Positions 1-8,136 of a DNA stretch of 26,460 bases are shown here, piece by piece (position 1 is the stretch's first letter; each line of letters opens with the position of its first letter). The position numbers and the translations under genes are program-made. The stretch is taken from positions 1 through 26,460 of the forward strand of contig QUJA01000035.1 in assembly GCA_003480425.1 (NCBI GenBank), read 5' to 3'. Source of the DNA: Firmicutes bacterium AM31-12AC (lineage in GTDB: Bacteria > Bacillota > Clostridia > Lachnospirales > Lachnospiraceae). The notes under the pieces were generated by a model. The model saw only the letters and a program-made list of their open reading frames with translations. It was not told the origin of the DNA and did not search any database.

Positions 1-23
1 AGTAAAAAAGCCACTAACTCCGT

Positions 24-53
24 CCCCAACTGGCACTCCTCCCTAACTGGCAC
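24..53. repeat. REP-like short tandem repeat
   Basis: Two 13-nt copies of CCCyAACTGGCAC lie at 24-36 and 41-53, 17 bp apart with one mismatch, just beyond the 3' end of ridA. A related string (CCCCGTCCCTAATGGC) is seen near 18197-18212, so this looks like a dispersed REP-type sequence rather than a gene-specific site. The first 76 bases contain no gene. Confidence 0.4.
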
Positions 54-76
54 CCTATTCAGTTCAAAATACCTTT

Positions 77-445
77 TTATTTCTCAGCAAGTGCCTCAAT
101 TTCGCAAAGAACTCCCTTTGGAAGATCTTTTACTGCAACACAGCTACGAGCTGGTTTAGATACGAAATATTTTGCATAAACTTCGTTGAATTTAGCAAAA
201 TCAGCCATATCAGCTAAGAAACATGTTGTTTTAACAACGTGAGAAAAATCTGTTCCTGCTGCTTCTAATAATGCTCCTACGTTCTTGCAGCTCTGCTCTG
301 CCTGAGCTTCGATTCCTTCTCCTACGCTTCCGTCTGCTGGATTTACCGGAATCTGTCCTGATAAATAAACCATACCATTCACTTCAAATCCCTGTGAATA
401 TGGTCCGATTGCTGCTGGTGCTTTGTCTGTGAAAATTTCTTTCAT
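77..445 (-). CDS. ridA: RidA family enamine/imine deaminase
   Basis: This encodes a 122-residue cytosolic protein of the RidA/YjgF/UK114 family. Family members hydrolyse reactive 2-aminoacrylate and related enamines released by PLP enzymes, protecting metabolism. The N-terminal APAAIGPYSQG and LSGQIPVNP stretches and the C-terminal PARSCVAVKDLPKG...CEIEA are family signatures. Arg100, Cys102 and Glu115 match the substrate-binding Arg105, Cys107 and Glu120 of E. coli RidA, so it should be active. The ATG at 445 was chosen because GGAGAG lies 8 nt upstream and residue 1 fits the family start; an open frame runs further upstream but has no site and no family similarity. It is the last gene on its strand here, 163 nt after the diguanylate cyclase. 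A strong inverted repeat lies in its leader. Confidence 0.95.
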   Translation of the reverse strand: MKEIFTDKAPAAIGPYSQGFEVNGMVYLSGQIPVNPADGSVGEGIEAQAEQSCKNVGALLEAAGTDFSHVVKTTCFLADMADFAKFNEVYAKYFVSKPARSCVAVKDLPKGVLCEIEALAEK

Positions 446-472
446 TTTTAATCTCTCCTTTACTTTTCTTAA

Positions 473-511
473 TGTATTACAACCTGCAAATCCATTGCAA
501 ACTGTAATACA
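473..511 (-). promoter_or_regulatory. Inverted repeat in ridA leader
   Basis: A perfect 9-bp inverted repeat (TGTATTACA at 473-481, TGTAATACA at 503-511) encloses a second one (TGCAA 485-489, TTGCA 495-499). It sits about 28 nt upstream of the ridA start. It could be an operator or a leader RNA stem-loop; it has no U-tract, so it is not an ordinary terminator. Confidence 0.45.
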
Positions 512-575
512 CGTTCTTATGCATATCTTAATTATCTCACATATCTGCAAAAAATCAACCGATTTCTTGAATTTT

Positions 576-612
576 TCAAAATATTTTTTAGGTGTATCAA
601 AATATTTTTTAG
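576..612. repeat. 16-bp direct repeat at end of cyclase gene
   Basis: TCAAAATATTTTTTAG occurs at 576-591 and again at 597-612, 21 bp apart. The second copy contains the stop codon of the diguanylate cyclase. This is probably a local slippage duplication in AT-rich DNA; no function is evident. Confidence 0.5.
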
Positions 613-1688
613 ACCGTATCTTTTCTACCTGCTTTTGTCTTCTGCTTATTCTCATACATGTAGTAATCTGCTTTATCAAACAGAGTACGTAATGTACATT
701 CTTTATAATCTGTCGAAATCCCCCAGCCTTGAGCAAAGCTGATCGGAATACTCTTTCTGTTTACATTAAACTGATCTACTTCTTCCTGAAGTTGATTCAA
801 TATTTCCTGAACATGTTCTTTATCTGTATCATAAAACACAGCAATAAATTCATCCCCACCGTATCGTCCCACAAAATCTTTCGCCGGAACCACCTTGCGT
901 AAAATTCTTGCAAAGTTAGCAATCAGCTGATCTCCTGCTGAATGTCCCATTGTATCATTCGCCTTTTTCAGATTATTAAGATCAAACATCACACATGCAA
1001 CCGGCTCTGTAATAAGCCGCATATCATGAAGTAATTCTTCGCATCTGCTCTTATTCGGAAGTCCTGTATGCACGTCCAGATAAGCCCTCTGTTCCAATAT
1101 TTTATTCTTCTTTACAATACGCATCCCCGATATCATCTGTTCCAGAACAAGACAGAACAGAATAAACATATCAATTGCTGACACAATCTCCAATACCCGA
1201 ATCTCTTTTGCAATCTTTTCCGAATAGTTCTCTGCTGCAGAAACGGTCTCGTCTGCCAGATGAAAATATTTCTCACTCATGTCGACAATATTGGTCATTC
1301 GATATCCAACATCTCTCACCTTCTGGATTTCTTCTTTCAGATCTTCCCAATAATGAATCTGCTCATCCAACTTCTTCTGATACTCTTTATCATCCAGACT
1401 GATCAGATCATAATTACCGTCTTCATATTTCAATCCACTTAAAATATCATCCAGATATTGAATCAACTCATCATTCTGACGTCCTGACACTTCAAGTTTC
1501 ATCTCTCTTTGCGTCGCACCACGCACCAATCCCGCATAGTTAATCACTCGTGCAGTTCCCTGTAAATGTTCGATTTCAAACATCATCATTCCAACCAGCG
1601 CAATCAGAATAACAATCAGACAACTTTGTATGATCGTCGATACTATTCTCCATTTTTTATGTTGCTTTGACTCTGCATCTCGTTTCAT
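609..1688 (-). CDS. Membrane-bound diguanylate cyclase (GGDEF)
   Basis: This 359-aa inner-membrane sensor probably makes cyclic di-GMP from two GTP. Two hydrophobic helices (about residues 14-37 and 166-186) bracket a roughly 130-residue extracytoplasmic domain. Its start (NYAGLVRGATQREMKLE) resembles the helical sensor of PilJ/NarX-type proteins; that part is inference. The GGDEF domain begins near residue 203 (DVHTGLPNKS), with FDLNNLKKANDTMGH for Mg/GTP binding and an intact GGDEF at 277-281, so catalysis is expected. The inhibitory I-site is degenerate: Asp271 is kept but the RxxD arginine is replaced by Pro268, so product feedback may be lost. The ATG at 1688 has AAGGAA 8-10 nt upstream. 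No EAL or HD-GYP partner is in the window. Confidence 0.93.
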   Translation of the reverse strand: MKRDAESKQHKKWRIVSTIIQSCLIVILIALVGMMMFEIEHLQGTARVINYAGLVRGATQREMKLEVSGRQNDELIQYLDDILSGLKYEDGNYDLISLDDKEYQKKLDEQIHYWEDLKEEIQKVRDVGYRMTNIVDMSEKYFHLADETVSAAENYSEKIAKEIRVLEIVSAIDMFILFCLVLEQMISGMRIVKKNKILEQRAYLDVHTGLPNKSRCEELLHDMRLITEPVACVMFDLNNLKKANDTMGHSAGDQLIANFARILRKVVPAKDFVGRYGGDEFIAVFYDTDKEHVQEILNQLQEEVDQFNVNRKSIPISFAQGWGISTDYKECTLRTLFDKADYYMYENKQKTKAGRKDTV

Positions 1689-2000
1689 GATACATTTTCC
1701 TTCCTAACCACAAATAATTACTACTCACAATACACTGTGAACAGTAACCAGTAATATCTTTAAACATTCTTTCGAATCTATATGTTCTCTGCTACACATT
1801 TCTGATTATTGTATCATTATTTCAACAGTATTAAAAGTTTTACTGTAAAATTCGAATCAAAATTCGAATCAAAAAGCTCGCTGAAATCAGTACTAACGCT
1901 CCCATGCTTCACTATATCAGACTTCTCTGAAATGAAAAGTTTTAGAAAATAAAAAAAAACTTAAAAAGTAAAAAAAATAGAATTTTGCGCTTTTATCTTA
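1689..2000. other. Divergent intergenic region, AT-rich
   Basis: This is the region between the divergent cyclase and MerR-methyltransferase genes. It holds three copies of TTCGAATC (1771-1778, 1851-1858, 1863-1870; the last two are 12 bp apart), each with the palindrome TTCGAA. A run of A-tracts at about 1946-1978 sits just upstream of the plus-strand -10 box and could act as an UP element. No gene is seen. Confidence 0.4.
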
Positions 2001-2006
2001 TATAAT
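2001..2006 (+). promoter_or_regulatory. -10 box for leader ORF / MerR-methyltransferase
   Basis: A consensus TATAAT lies 15 nt before a perfect AAGGAGG site. No good -35 is visible, but upstream A-tracts could compensate. The ATG at 2005, in frame with the main gene, lies inside this box and has no ribosome site, so it is not the start. Confidence 0.5.
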
Positions 2007-2035
2007 GAAGTTAACGTCACAAGGAGGAAACTGTT

Positions 2036-2083
2036 ATGCGCAAACCCAAGTATCCGATATCGAAAGGAGTACCATTAACATGA
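2036..2083 (+). CDS. 15-codon leader ORF coupled to the MerR-methyltransferase
   Basis: This short ORF encodes MRKPKYPISKGVPLT. It has a perfect AAGGAGG site (2021-2027) 8 nt before its ATG, a stronger signal than that of the gene behind it. Its TGA stop (2081-2083) overlaps the downstream ATG (2080-2082) as ATGA, the classic arrangement for translational coupling. The downstream gene's own AAAGGAG (2063-2069) lies inside the leader codons. It probably acts as a translated leader, perhaps sensing a ribosome-targeting compound or an amino acid. The peptide matches nothing I recognise, and a chance ORF cannot be excluded. Confidence 0.5.
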   Translation: MRKPKYPISKGVPLT

Positions 2084-3282
2084 ATTTACCAGGCTATTAC
2101 TCTTCCGGTCAATTCGCCCGTATGGCAAATGTATCGGTTCGAACAATTCGCTTTTATGATAAACAAAATATTCTTCATCCATCCTATGTCACCCCATCGG
2201 GCTCCAGGTTTTATACAGACCAGGATTTTGCCCGTCTCCAACAAATCCTGCTTTTAAAATACCTTGGATTTTCGCTGGAAGACATACGAGAAATGACGAT
2301 CAACGACAGTGACTATCATTTTATGCTGAATGCACTCCAACTGCAAAAACGATTCATTCAGGATAAAATCGAACAGATGCAGTTAGTAGAAAACGCTTTA
2401 AATAACACCGTGGATGCAATCCAAAAAGAGCATCAGATCGACTGGAGCCAGATGTTGGATCTTATCCACCTTACAAATATGGAAAAAAGTTTTAAATCCC
2501 AATATCAAAATGCGACCAACATTTCCGCCAGAATCCGACTCCATCGTGATTACTCAATCAACAAACAAGGATGGTTTCCATGGGTTTTTGAACAGTATGA
2601 ACTTGATAGCATAAACAATACTGCAAATTCTAATTTAAAAGTTCTTGAGATTGGATGTGGAAATGGCGCTCTTTGGGTGGAAAATATGGATAAAATTCCT
2701 ACAAAAATCCAAATCACACTTTCTGACATTTCCGAAGGAATGCTTCGCGATGCCAAACGTAATCTGCCCGCTGCCGACAACAGATTTCAATTTCAGGCAT
2801 TCGACTGTCAACAGATTCCATATCCGGATCAAAGCTTTGATCTAGTAGTTGCAAACCATGTCCTCTTTTATTGTGAAGACATTGCATCTGCCTGCAAAGA
2901 AATTGTACGTGTATTAACTCCCGGCGGACGCTTCATCTGCAGCACATACGGAATCAATCACATGAAAGAAATCAGCGATCTCGTGCAAAAATTCGACAAT
3001 CGGATTGTACTTTCCGCCGAAAAATTATACGAACAATTCGGACTGGAAAATGGTGAAGAAATACTAAAGCCTTATTTCAGCCAGATTGAATGCAAAAGAT
3101 ATATCGATGCTATTGAATTAGACCGACCTGAACCGCTGATTGAATACATCCTTTCCTGTCACGGAAATCAAAATCAAATGTTGCTCGATCACTATAATGA
3201 ATTCCGCGGATTTGTTGAAAAAAATATGACAGATGGATTTCACATTACTAAAGATGCCGGATTATTTATCTGCCAGAAATAA
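2080..3282 (+). CDS. MerR-family regulator fused to SAM-dependent methyltransferase
   Basis: This 400-residue fusion starts with a MerR winged-helix domain (GYYSSGQFARMANVSVRTIRF, residues 5-25; TPSGSRFYTDQDFARLQ wing and second helix), followed by the usual antiparallel coiled-coil helix (about 80-115). From about 185 it is a class I methyltransferase: motif I VLEIGCGNGALW (188-199), acidic LSDISEGML near 216, then DQSFDLVVANHVLFY and LTPGGRF. MerR proteins normally sense ligands through the C-terminal part, so the methyltransferase may be sensor, effector or both. This architecture recurs in Clostridia, but I know of no firm function. The start at 2080 was chosen for AAAGGAG 10 nt upstream and overlap with the leader ORF; a 25-codon extension would begin inside the promoter. 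Confidence 0.9.
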   Translation: MNLPGYYSSGQFARMANVSVRTIRFYDKQNILHPSYVTPSGSRFYTDQDFARLQQILLLKYLGFSLEDIREMTINDSDYHFMLNALQLQKRFIQDKIEQMQLVENALNNTVDAIQKEHQIDWSQMLDLIHLTNMEKSFKSQYQNATNISARIRLHRDYSINKQGWFPWVFEQYELDSINNTANSNLKVLEIGCGNGALWVENMDKIPTKIQITLSDISEGMLRDAKRNLPAADNRFQFQAFDCQQIPYPDQSFDLVVANHVLFYCEDIASACKEIVRVLTPGGRFICSTYGINHMKEISDLVQKFDNRIVLSAEKLYEQFGLENGEEILKPYFSQIECKRYIDAIELDRPEPLIEYILSCHGNQNQMLLDHYNEFRGFVEKNMTDGFHITKDAGLFICQK

Positions 3283-3320
3283 TCCGAAAATATTGTTGCT
3301 GCGAATCATATAGCAACTGA

Positions 3321-3362
3321 TATAACCGAAGAATCTTGCAATAAAAAAGAATCTCGGTTATA
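3321..3362. repeat. Inverted repeat between convergent genes
   Basis: TATAACCGA (3321-3329) pairs perfectly with TCGGTTATA (3354-3362), with partial inner complementarity around AGAATCTT. It lies between two convergent genes and may end transcription, but neither side carries a clear U-tract, so a standard terminator is not claimed. Confidence 0.35.
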
Positions 3363-3375
3363 CTAGTCAAAAAAT

Positions 3376-4251
3376 CTATTGAACACTTTTACTAGTATCG
3401 TTAAGTATTTCTGATACTTCACTCATAGTCAAATTTGTAGCCATTGCAATCTGTTCAACTGAAAAATCATCCTTCATATTCCAGACAATTTTTTGTGTTG
3501 TCTGTCGTTCTCCTTCTTCTTTTCCTTCATTCATTAATATTTTTCCGATTTTCCACATTTTCAAATCCTCCTTTATCTCTTCCAAATCTATCTCACTTAA
3601 AAACTTTTCTGCCATTGCATAAATCACCGCCTCAATCTTGGATTTATCAAATGTTGAAGATTCTTGAATAGTTTGTAAAATAGCAAAACTTCTATGAAAT
3701 CGCTCTTTTTGTGAACATTCTCCATTCATCAGAGAACACATTGCAAGAGACACCATCTCATCTTTCGATAATACAACATTATTTTTCATTTTTGATTCCA
3801 GATTATTTAATAATTCGTCTGCATTTGTATTCTGTAAAATTATTGGACATATACGATAAATGTTAATTCCCTCTGTATATTCTGTAATCGGATTTTTAAT
3901 TTTTCCTGAAAATAACACATACGTTGTAACAGCTACTCCATGTTGATAACTTGCAAACGCTTCATAAGTACGAAATCTCTTTAATCCTTTAACCCCTTCA
4001 TTAGTACTCTGAAATTCAAAGTGTATCCAAGAATCATCTTCCATTTCGAAATTAAAATCCTGATACAATTTTTTCAATTCCAAATGAATAATTTCCGTTG
4101 GAGCAATCCGCTTCACCTTTCCCGGAATATGAAATAGTGGGAAAAGTTCTTCCGCAAAAAATAATGCCAATGTTTTCATTGCTGCGTCTTCATGTTGTGA
4201 ATTTCGAATCTCAACATCTGTAATCTCTTGTTTTTCTTTTTTATCCACCAT
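3376..4251 (-). CDS. Rpn-like PD-(D/E)XK nuclease-family protein
   Basis: This 291-aa protein resembles the Rpn/PDDEXK_2 'recombination-promoting nuclease / putative transposase' group. The N-terminal half carries the putative nuclease fold: ELKKLYQDFNFEMEDDSWIHFEFQST (about residues 76-101) has the spaced acidic residues and EFQ (degenerate ExK/ExQ) typical of the family. The C-terminal half is helical and charged (EGKEEGERQTTQKI) and ends in a helix-turn-helix-like segment (FSVEQIAMATNLTMSEVSEIL). E. coli Rpn proteins are DNA endonucleases that promote RecA-independent recombination; that this one cuts DNA is inference. The ATG at 4251 has AAAGGA 7 nt upstream; the longer frame from 4311 has no site. 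A second, deleted member of the broad family is at 17409-17954. Confidence 0.7.
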   Translation of the reverse strand: MVDKKEKQEITDVEIRNSQHEDAAMKTLALFFAEELFPLFHIPGKVKRIAPTEIIHLELKKLYQDFNFEMEDDSWIHFEFQSTNEGVKGLKRFRTYEAFASYQHGVAVTTYVLFSGKIKNPITEYTEGINIYRICPIILQNTNADELLNNLESKMKNNVVLSKDEMVSLAMCSLMNGECSQKERFHRSFAILQTIQESSTFDKSKIEAVIYAMAEKFLSEIDLEEIKEDLKMWKIGKILMNEGKEEGERQTTQKIVWNMKDDFSVEQIAMATNLTMSEVSEILNDTSKSVQ

Positions 4252-4531
4252 ATAGTATCCTTTCTCGGAAAATACTATACAGAGAAACTCGCTAAGTACT
4301 GTAAAAAACAATACTCTTTTACTTCATAATAACAAATAGTTTTATAACAGACAATGGTTTCCGTTTTTGTAATTATAATAGTTATGAGAATTTCCCCTGA
4401 TTCAGGGTAGATTTATCATGAAATTTAGATTTTTAAATATGAATAATTTGATTGAAGTATATGAATAGTCTCTCTGATAGACCATTTTCTGTACAAGTAT
4501 ACTATCACGATAAATGCACTACGTCAATATA
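4252..4531. other. Intergenic region without genes
   Basis: This AT-rich spacer lies between the 5' end of the Rpn-like gene and the terminator of the rfb operon. A possible TTACAG/TATAGT promoter pair for the Rpn-like gene lies on the minus strand near 4274-4304, with a long 19-bp spacer. Nothing else is recognised. Confidence 0.3.
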
Positions 4532-4561
4532 AATTTTGCGAGGGAGCACCCTCGCAAAATT
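4532..4561 (-). terminator. Terminator of rfbABDC operon
   Basis: A perfect 13-bp stem (AATTTTGCGAGGG at 4532-4544, CCCTCGCAAAATT at 4549-4561) with a 4-nt loop begins 5 bases after the rfbC stop. The A/U-rich base of the stem supplies the weak U-tract. It is symmetric enough to work in both directions. Confidence 0.75.
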
Positions 4562-4565
4562 CACC

Positions 4566-5174
4566 TTAAAAATGGAATGTATCTTTCAGTCCAACCCACT
4601 TCTGGTCCTTATCGCTCAAATTCAAAGCTGTTCCATCCTCCAGCTGATATCCTTCAGCAGAAGCATTTCCCTGATACTCTCCAACCAACTGTGGCCACTC
4701 AATTCCAATCTCAGGATCATTCCATGCAAGACCGCCCTCATCTCCCGGATGATAAAAGTCTGTACATTTGTAGCAGAACTCTGCAAGATCACTAAGTACC
4801 AGGAATCCATGCGCAAATCCTTCCGGAATATAGAACTGTTTTTTGTTCTCTTCTGTCAGTTCAACACCAAACCATTTTCCATAAGTCTCACTGTCACTTC
4901 TCAAGTCTACAGCTACATCAAATACAGAACCTTTCACTACACGGACAAGTTTACCCTGTGGAAATTCTTTCTGGAAATGAAGTCCTCTTAAAACTCCCTT
5001 TGTAGAGCTAGACTGATTATCCTGTACAAAGTTCATTGTAAGCCCTTCTGCTTCCATATCTTTCTGATTATAAGTCTCCATGAAATATCCTCTTGCATCA
5101 CCATGAACAGTAGGTTCAATTACGCAAAGACCTTCAATTCCACCTGCATTTTTTTCAACTTTAATCTGTCCCAT
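4566..5174 (-). CDS. rfbC: dTDP-4-dehydrorhamnose 3,5-epimerase
   Basis: This 202-aa cupin-fold enzyme makes the third step of dTDP-L-rhamnose synthesis, epimerising C3 and C5 of dTDP-4-keto-6-deoxyglucose. Family marks are GDARGYFMETY (25-35), FVQDNQSSSTKGVLRGLHFQ (49-68, catalytic base His66), DVAVDLRSDSETYGKW (86-101), FYIPEGFAHGFLVLSD (114-129) and CYKCTDFYHPGDEGGLAWNDPEIGIEW. Length is normal, with a somewhat longer C-terminal tail. It is the fourth and last gene of the operon, 15 nt after rfbD, and is followed at once by a strong hairpin. Confidence 0.96.
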   Translation of the reverse strand: MGQIKVEKNAGGIEGLCVIEPTVHGDARGYFMETYNQKDMEAEGLTMNFVQDNQSSSTKGVLRGLHFQKEFPQGKLVRVVKGSVFDVAVDLRSDSETYGKWFGVELTEENKKQFYIPEGFAHGFLVLSDLAEFCYKCTDFYHPGDEGGLAWNDPEIGIEWPQLVGEYQGNASAEGYQLEDGTALNLSDKDQKWVGLKDTFHF

Positions 5175-5189
5175 TTTACTTCACACCTC

Positions 5190-6131
5190 TTATATTTCAA
5201 TCTCTTTCAAATATCTGCCAAGAGCATCCTGCCATGTCGGTAATGGCGCGAATCCATTTTCCACAAGCTTGCTCTTATCCAGTCTGCTGTTAAATGGTCT
5301 TGCTGCTTTAGACACACCATACTCTGCAGTTGTAACCGGTTTTACTTCCACTTTATCTTCACTGTATTCTGTATGTCCCAACTCTACAGCCTGACGGAAA
5401 ATCTCTTTTGTAAAATCATACCAGCTGATGAAGCCGCCCTCATTTGTTGCATGATAATAACCATATTTCTCTGTCTCTATCATATCAACCAGCAATCTTG
5501 CAAGATCATATGTGTATGTCGGAGTTCCGATCTGGTCGCTGACCACAGTCAACTTATCGTGAGTTTTTCCCACCTTAAGCATTGTTTTTATAAAGTTATT
5601 CCCATTTTTTCCAAATACCCATGCAATACGGACGATAAAATATTTAGACAATGTATTGACAACTGCCAGCTCTCCGCCTAATTTTGTCTCACCGTATACA
5701 CTGAGCGGTTTGTAGTCTTTACAGTCCGGCTGCCAAGGATCTGTCCCCTGTCCGTCAAACACATAATCTGTACTTGTATACACCATCTTGCAGTCAAGCT
5801 TCTTGCACACGTCCGCGATATTCTGTGTTCCTTTTACATTTACCGCATAGACAATATCTTTTTTATCCTCATCCTCAGCAGCATCTACAGCTGTCCACGC
5901 TGCACAGTGCACAACTGCATCCGGCGCAACCTCCGTCAAAACCTTCTCTACAGAAGCAGCATCCGTAATATCCATCGGAACATATGGCATACTTACAACC
6001 GGTGTTCCATCCAAAACACCGCTGTAAGTTTCCTTAATATCAGAACCAACGCCTTCATAACCGCGTTTTGCAAGCTCATTCATCACATCATGCCCAAGCT
6101 GTCCGCCTACACCTGTTACTAATACTTTCAT
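5190..6131 (-). CDS. rfbD: dTDP-4-dehydrorhamnose reductase
   Basis: This 313-aa short-chain dehydrogenase carries out the last step, NAD(P)H reduction of dTDP-4-keto-L-rhamnose to dTDP-L-rhamnose. The Rossmann motif VTGVGGQLG (5-13), DITDAASVEKVL, CAAWTAVDAAEDE (76-88), YTSTDYVFDG (118-127) and the catalytic YGETK (Tyr146, Lys150) are intact, and RIAWVFGKNGNNFIKTML is characteristic of RfbD. It starts 3 nt after the rfbB stop, so the two are likely translated together. In this operon the reductase precedes the epimerase. Confidence 0.96.
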   Translation of the reverse strand: MKVLVTGVGGQLGHDVMNELAKRGYEGVGSDIKETYSGVLDGTPVVSMPYVPMDITDAASVEKVLTEVAPDAVVHCAAWTAVDAAEDEDKKDIVYAVNVKGTQNIADVCKKLDCKMVYTSTDYVFDGQGTDPWQPDCKDYKPLSVYGETKLGGELAVVNTLSKYFIVRIAWVFGKNGNNFIKTMLKVGKTHDKLTVVSDQIGTPTYTYDLARLLVDMIETEKYGYYHATNEGGFISWYDFTKEIFRQAVELGHTEYSEDKVEVKPVTTAEYGVSKAARPFNSRLDKSKLVENGFAPLPTWQDALGRYLKEIEI

Positions 6132-6134
6132 AGA

Positions 6135-7163
6135 TTAAATTTCCTCTCGGTTTGCATACATTTTCTCATAGTAGTTCTGGTACTCACCTGAAATGATTGT
6201 CTCCCACCATTCTTTGTTATCCAGATACCACTGAATTGTCTTCTTGATTCCATCTTCAAATTTTGTCTCCGGAAGCCATCCAAGTTCATTGTGAATCTTA
6301 GTTGGGTCGATTGCATAACGCATATCATGACCTTTTCTATCCTCAACATGTGTGATCAGGCTTTCTGGTTTTCCTAATTCTTTACAAATAATCTTAACGA
6401 TTTCAATATTTGTTTTTTCATTATGTCCACCAACATTGTAAACCTCTCCAACTCTTCCATTGTGGATAATGAGGTCGATTGCTTTACAGTGGTCCTCAAC
6501 ATACAGCCAGTCACGGACATTCAATCCCTCGCCATATACCGGAAGTGGCTTATCATTCAAAGCATTTGCAATCATAAGTGGAATCAATTTCTCTGGGAAA
6601 TGATATGGTCCATAGTTGTTAGAGCATCTGCTGATTGTTACAGGGAGTCCGTAAGTTCTGTGGTATGCAAGAACTAACAAGTCTGCACCGGCCTTTGATG
6701 AGCTGTATGGGCTGCTTGTGTGGATCGGTGTTTCCTCTGTAAAGAATAAGTCAGGTCTGTCAAGAGGAAGATCTCCATAAACCTCATCTGTAGATACCTG
6801 GTGATATCTCTTAATACCATATTTACGGCATGCGTCCATCAAAACTGCTGTTCCTTTGATATTTGTATCCAAAAATACTTCCGGATTCTCGATAGAACGG
6901 TCAACATGACTTTCTGCTGCAAAGTTTACAACCATATCCGGGTGCTCTTCTTCAAACAATTTATAAACAGCCTCACGGTCTGTGATGCTTTCTTTTACAA
7001 AACGGAAATTCGGGTTGTCCATCACTGGCTCCAATGTAGATAAATTTCCTGCATATGTCAGACAATCCAGACATACGATACGATAATCCGGGTATTTATT
7101 TAACATATGAAATACAAAGTTACTTCCAATAAATCCTGCTCCACCTGTTACGATAATATTCAT
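6135..7163 (-). CDS. rfbB: dTDP-glucose 4,6-dehydratase
   Basis: This 342-aa extended SDR enzyme converts dTDP-glucose to dTDP-4-keto-6-deoxyglucose using bound NAD+. It has VTGGAGFIGSNF (5-16), AAESHVDRSI (82-91), VSTDEVYGDL (123-132, with Asp126/Glu127 for dehydration), YSSSK (Tyr153, Lys157) and RCSNNYGPYHFPEKLIPLMI, all diagnostic of RfbB. It follows rfbA by 15 nt and abuts rfbD. Nothing is missing and length is standard. Confidence 0.97.
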   Translation of the reverse strand: MNIIVTGGAGFIGSNFVFHMLNKYPDYRIVCLDCLTYAGNLSTLEPVMDNPNFRFVKESITDREAVYKLFEEEHPDMVVNFAAESHVDRSIENPEVFLDTNIKGTAVLMDACRKYGIKRYHQVSTDEVYGDLPLDRPDLFFTEETPIHTSSPYSSSKAGADLLVLAYHRTYGLPVTISRCSNNYGPYHFPEKLIPLMIANALNDKPLPVYGEGLNVRDWLYVEDHCKAIDLIIHNGRVGEVYNVGGHNEKTNIEIVKIICKELGKPESLITHVEDRKGHDMRYAIDPTKIHNELGWLPETKFEDGIKKTIQWYLDNKEWWETIISGEYQNYYEKMYANREEI

Positions 7164-7178
7164 AATTAAAAACTCCTT

Positions 7179-8075
7179 TTAGTATAAATTTTCCTGATAT
7201 TTTCCATCTAATACATCTTTGAGATACTGTCCGTACTGATTCTTCTTCAATATTTCATAAACTTCCAGAATCTCCTCTTTGCTGATCCAGCCATTGAGAT
7301 ATGCAATCTCTTCCAGGCAAGCAATCTTACGATGCTGATGTGTCTCAACTGTTTTCACAAAATTTGTCGCATCAACAAGACTCTCATGAGTACCTGTATC
7401 AAGCCATGTAAATCCCTGTCCGAGAAGCTCCACATTCAAGTTACCTTTCTCAAGATATACTCTGTTCAAATCTGTGATTTCCAACTCTCCACGGGCACTT
7501 GGTTTCAGATTCTTCGCATACTCTACAACCTTGTTGTCATAGAAATACAAACCTGTTACACAGTAATTGCTCTTTGGTTTCTCCGGTTTTTCTTCGATAG
7601 AAATTGCTTTTCCTGTCTTGTCAAATTCAACGATACCAAAACGCTCCGGATCATCTACATAATATCCAAATACAGTAGCACCCTTACCTGTCTCTGCATT
7701 TTCCACAGCAGCTTTCAGACGCTTGTTCAGACCATGTCCTGCGAAAATGTTATCGCCAAGAACCATTGCCACTGTATCATCACCGATAAATTCTTCACCG
7801 ATGATAAATGCCTGAGCCAGTCCGTCCGGGCTTGGCTGCACTGCATATGACAAATGTACTCCAAACTGATGTCCGTCACCAAGCAGCTCCTTAAATCTTG
7901 GTGTGTCCTGTGGTGTAGAAATGATCAGAATATCGCGGATACCTGCATTCATTAATACAGACATCGGATAATAAATCATCGGTTTGTCATAAATTGGCAA
8001 TAACTGTTTTGATGTTACCATTGTCAAAGGATACAGACGAGTGCCTGAACCTCCTGCTAAAATAATTCCCTTCAT
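7179..8075 (-). CDS. rfbA: Glucose-1-phosphate thymidylyltransferase
   Basis: This 298-aa nucleotidyltransferase joins dTTP and glucose-1-phosphate to form dTDP-glucose, the entry to L-rhamnose for cell-wall polysaccharide. The N-terminal [13 protein letters not shown] (6-18) is the pyrophosphorylase loop; [43 protein letters not shown] and [15 protein letters not shown] follow in order. The ATG at 8075 has AAGGAGG 5 nt upstream. An in-frame extension to 8138 lacks a site and would overlap the promoter, so it is rejected. It is the first gene of rfbABDC, with a promoter at 8137-8167. Confidence 0.96.
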   Translation of the reverse strand: MKGIILAGGSGTRLYPLTMVTSKQLLPIYDKPMIYYPMSVLMNAGIRDILIISTPQDTPRFKELLGDGHQFGVHLSYAVQPSPDGLAQAFIIGEEFIGDDTVAMVLGDNIFAGHGLNKRLKAAVENAETGKGATVFGYYVDDPERFGIVEFDKTGKAISIEEKPEKPKSNYCVTGLYFYDNKVVEYAKNLKPSARGELEITDLNRVYLEKGNLNVELLGQGFTWLDTGTHESLVDATNFVKTVETHQHRKIACLEEIAYLNGWISKEEILEVYEILKKNQYGQYLKDVLDGKYQENLY

Positions 8076-8136
8076 GAGAACCTCCTTATACGTTATATAT
8101 TCAATATTTTTCACGTCTCGTTTACTAGTTGTTCCC

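Noticed and set aside
446..736. 97-residue N-terminal extension of RidA
   Set aside because: No ribosome site, no similarity to the family, and it overlaps the end of the cyclase gene; the ATG at 445 has a good site.
2005..2079. N-terminal extension of the MerR-methyltransferase
   Set aside because: The ATG at 2005 lies within the TATAAT box and has no ribosome site; the MerR fold begins right after 2080.
3321..3362. Rho-independent terminator
   Set aside because: The inverted repeat is real but neither flank has a U-tract.
5774..5968. Open frames on the strand opposite the rfb, glmS and ddh genes
   Set aside because: They have no ribosome sites or recognisable motifs and lie wholly within well-supported genes.
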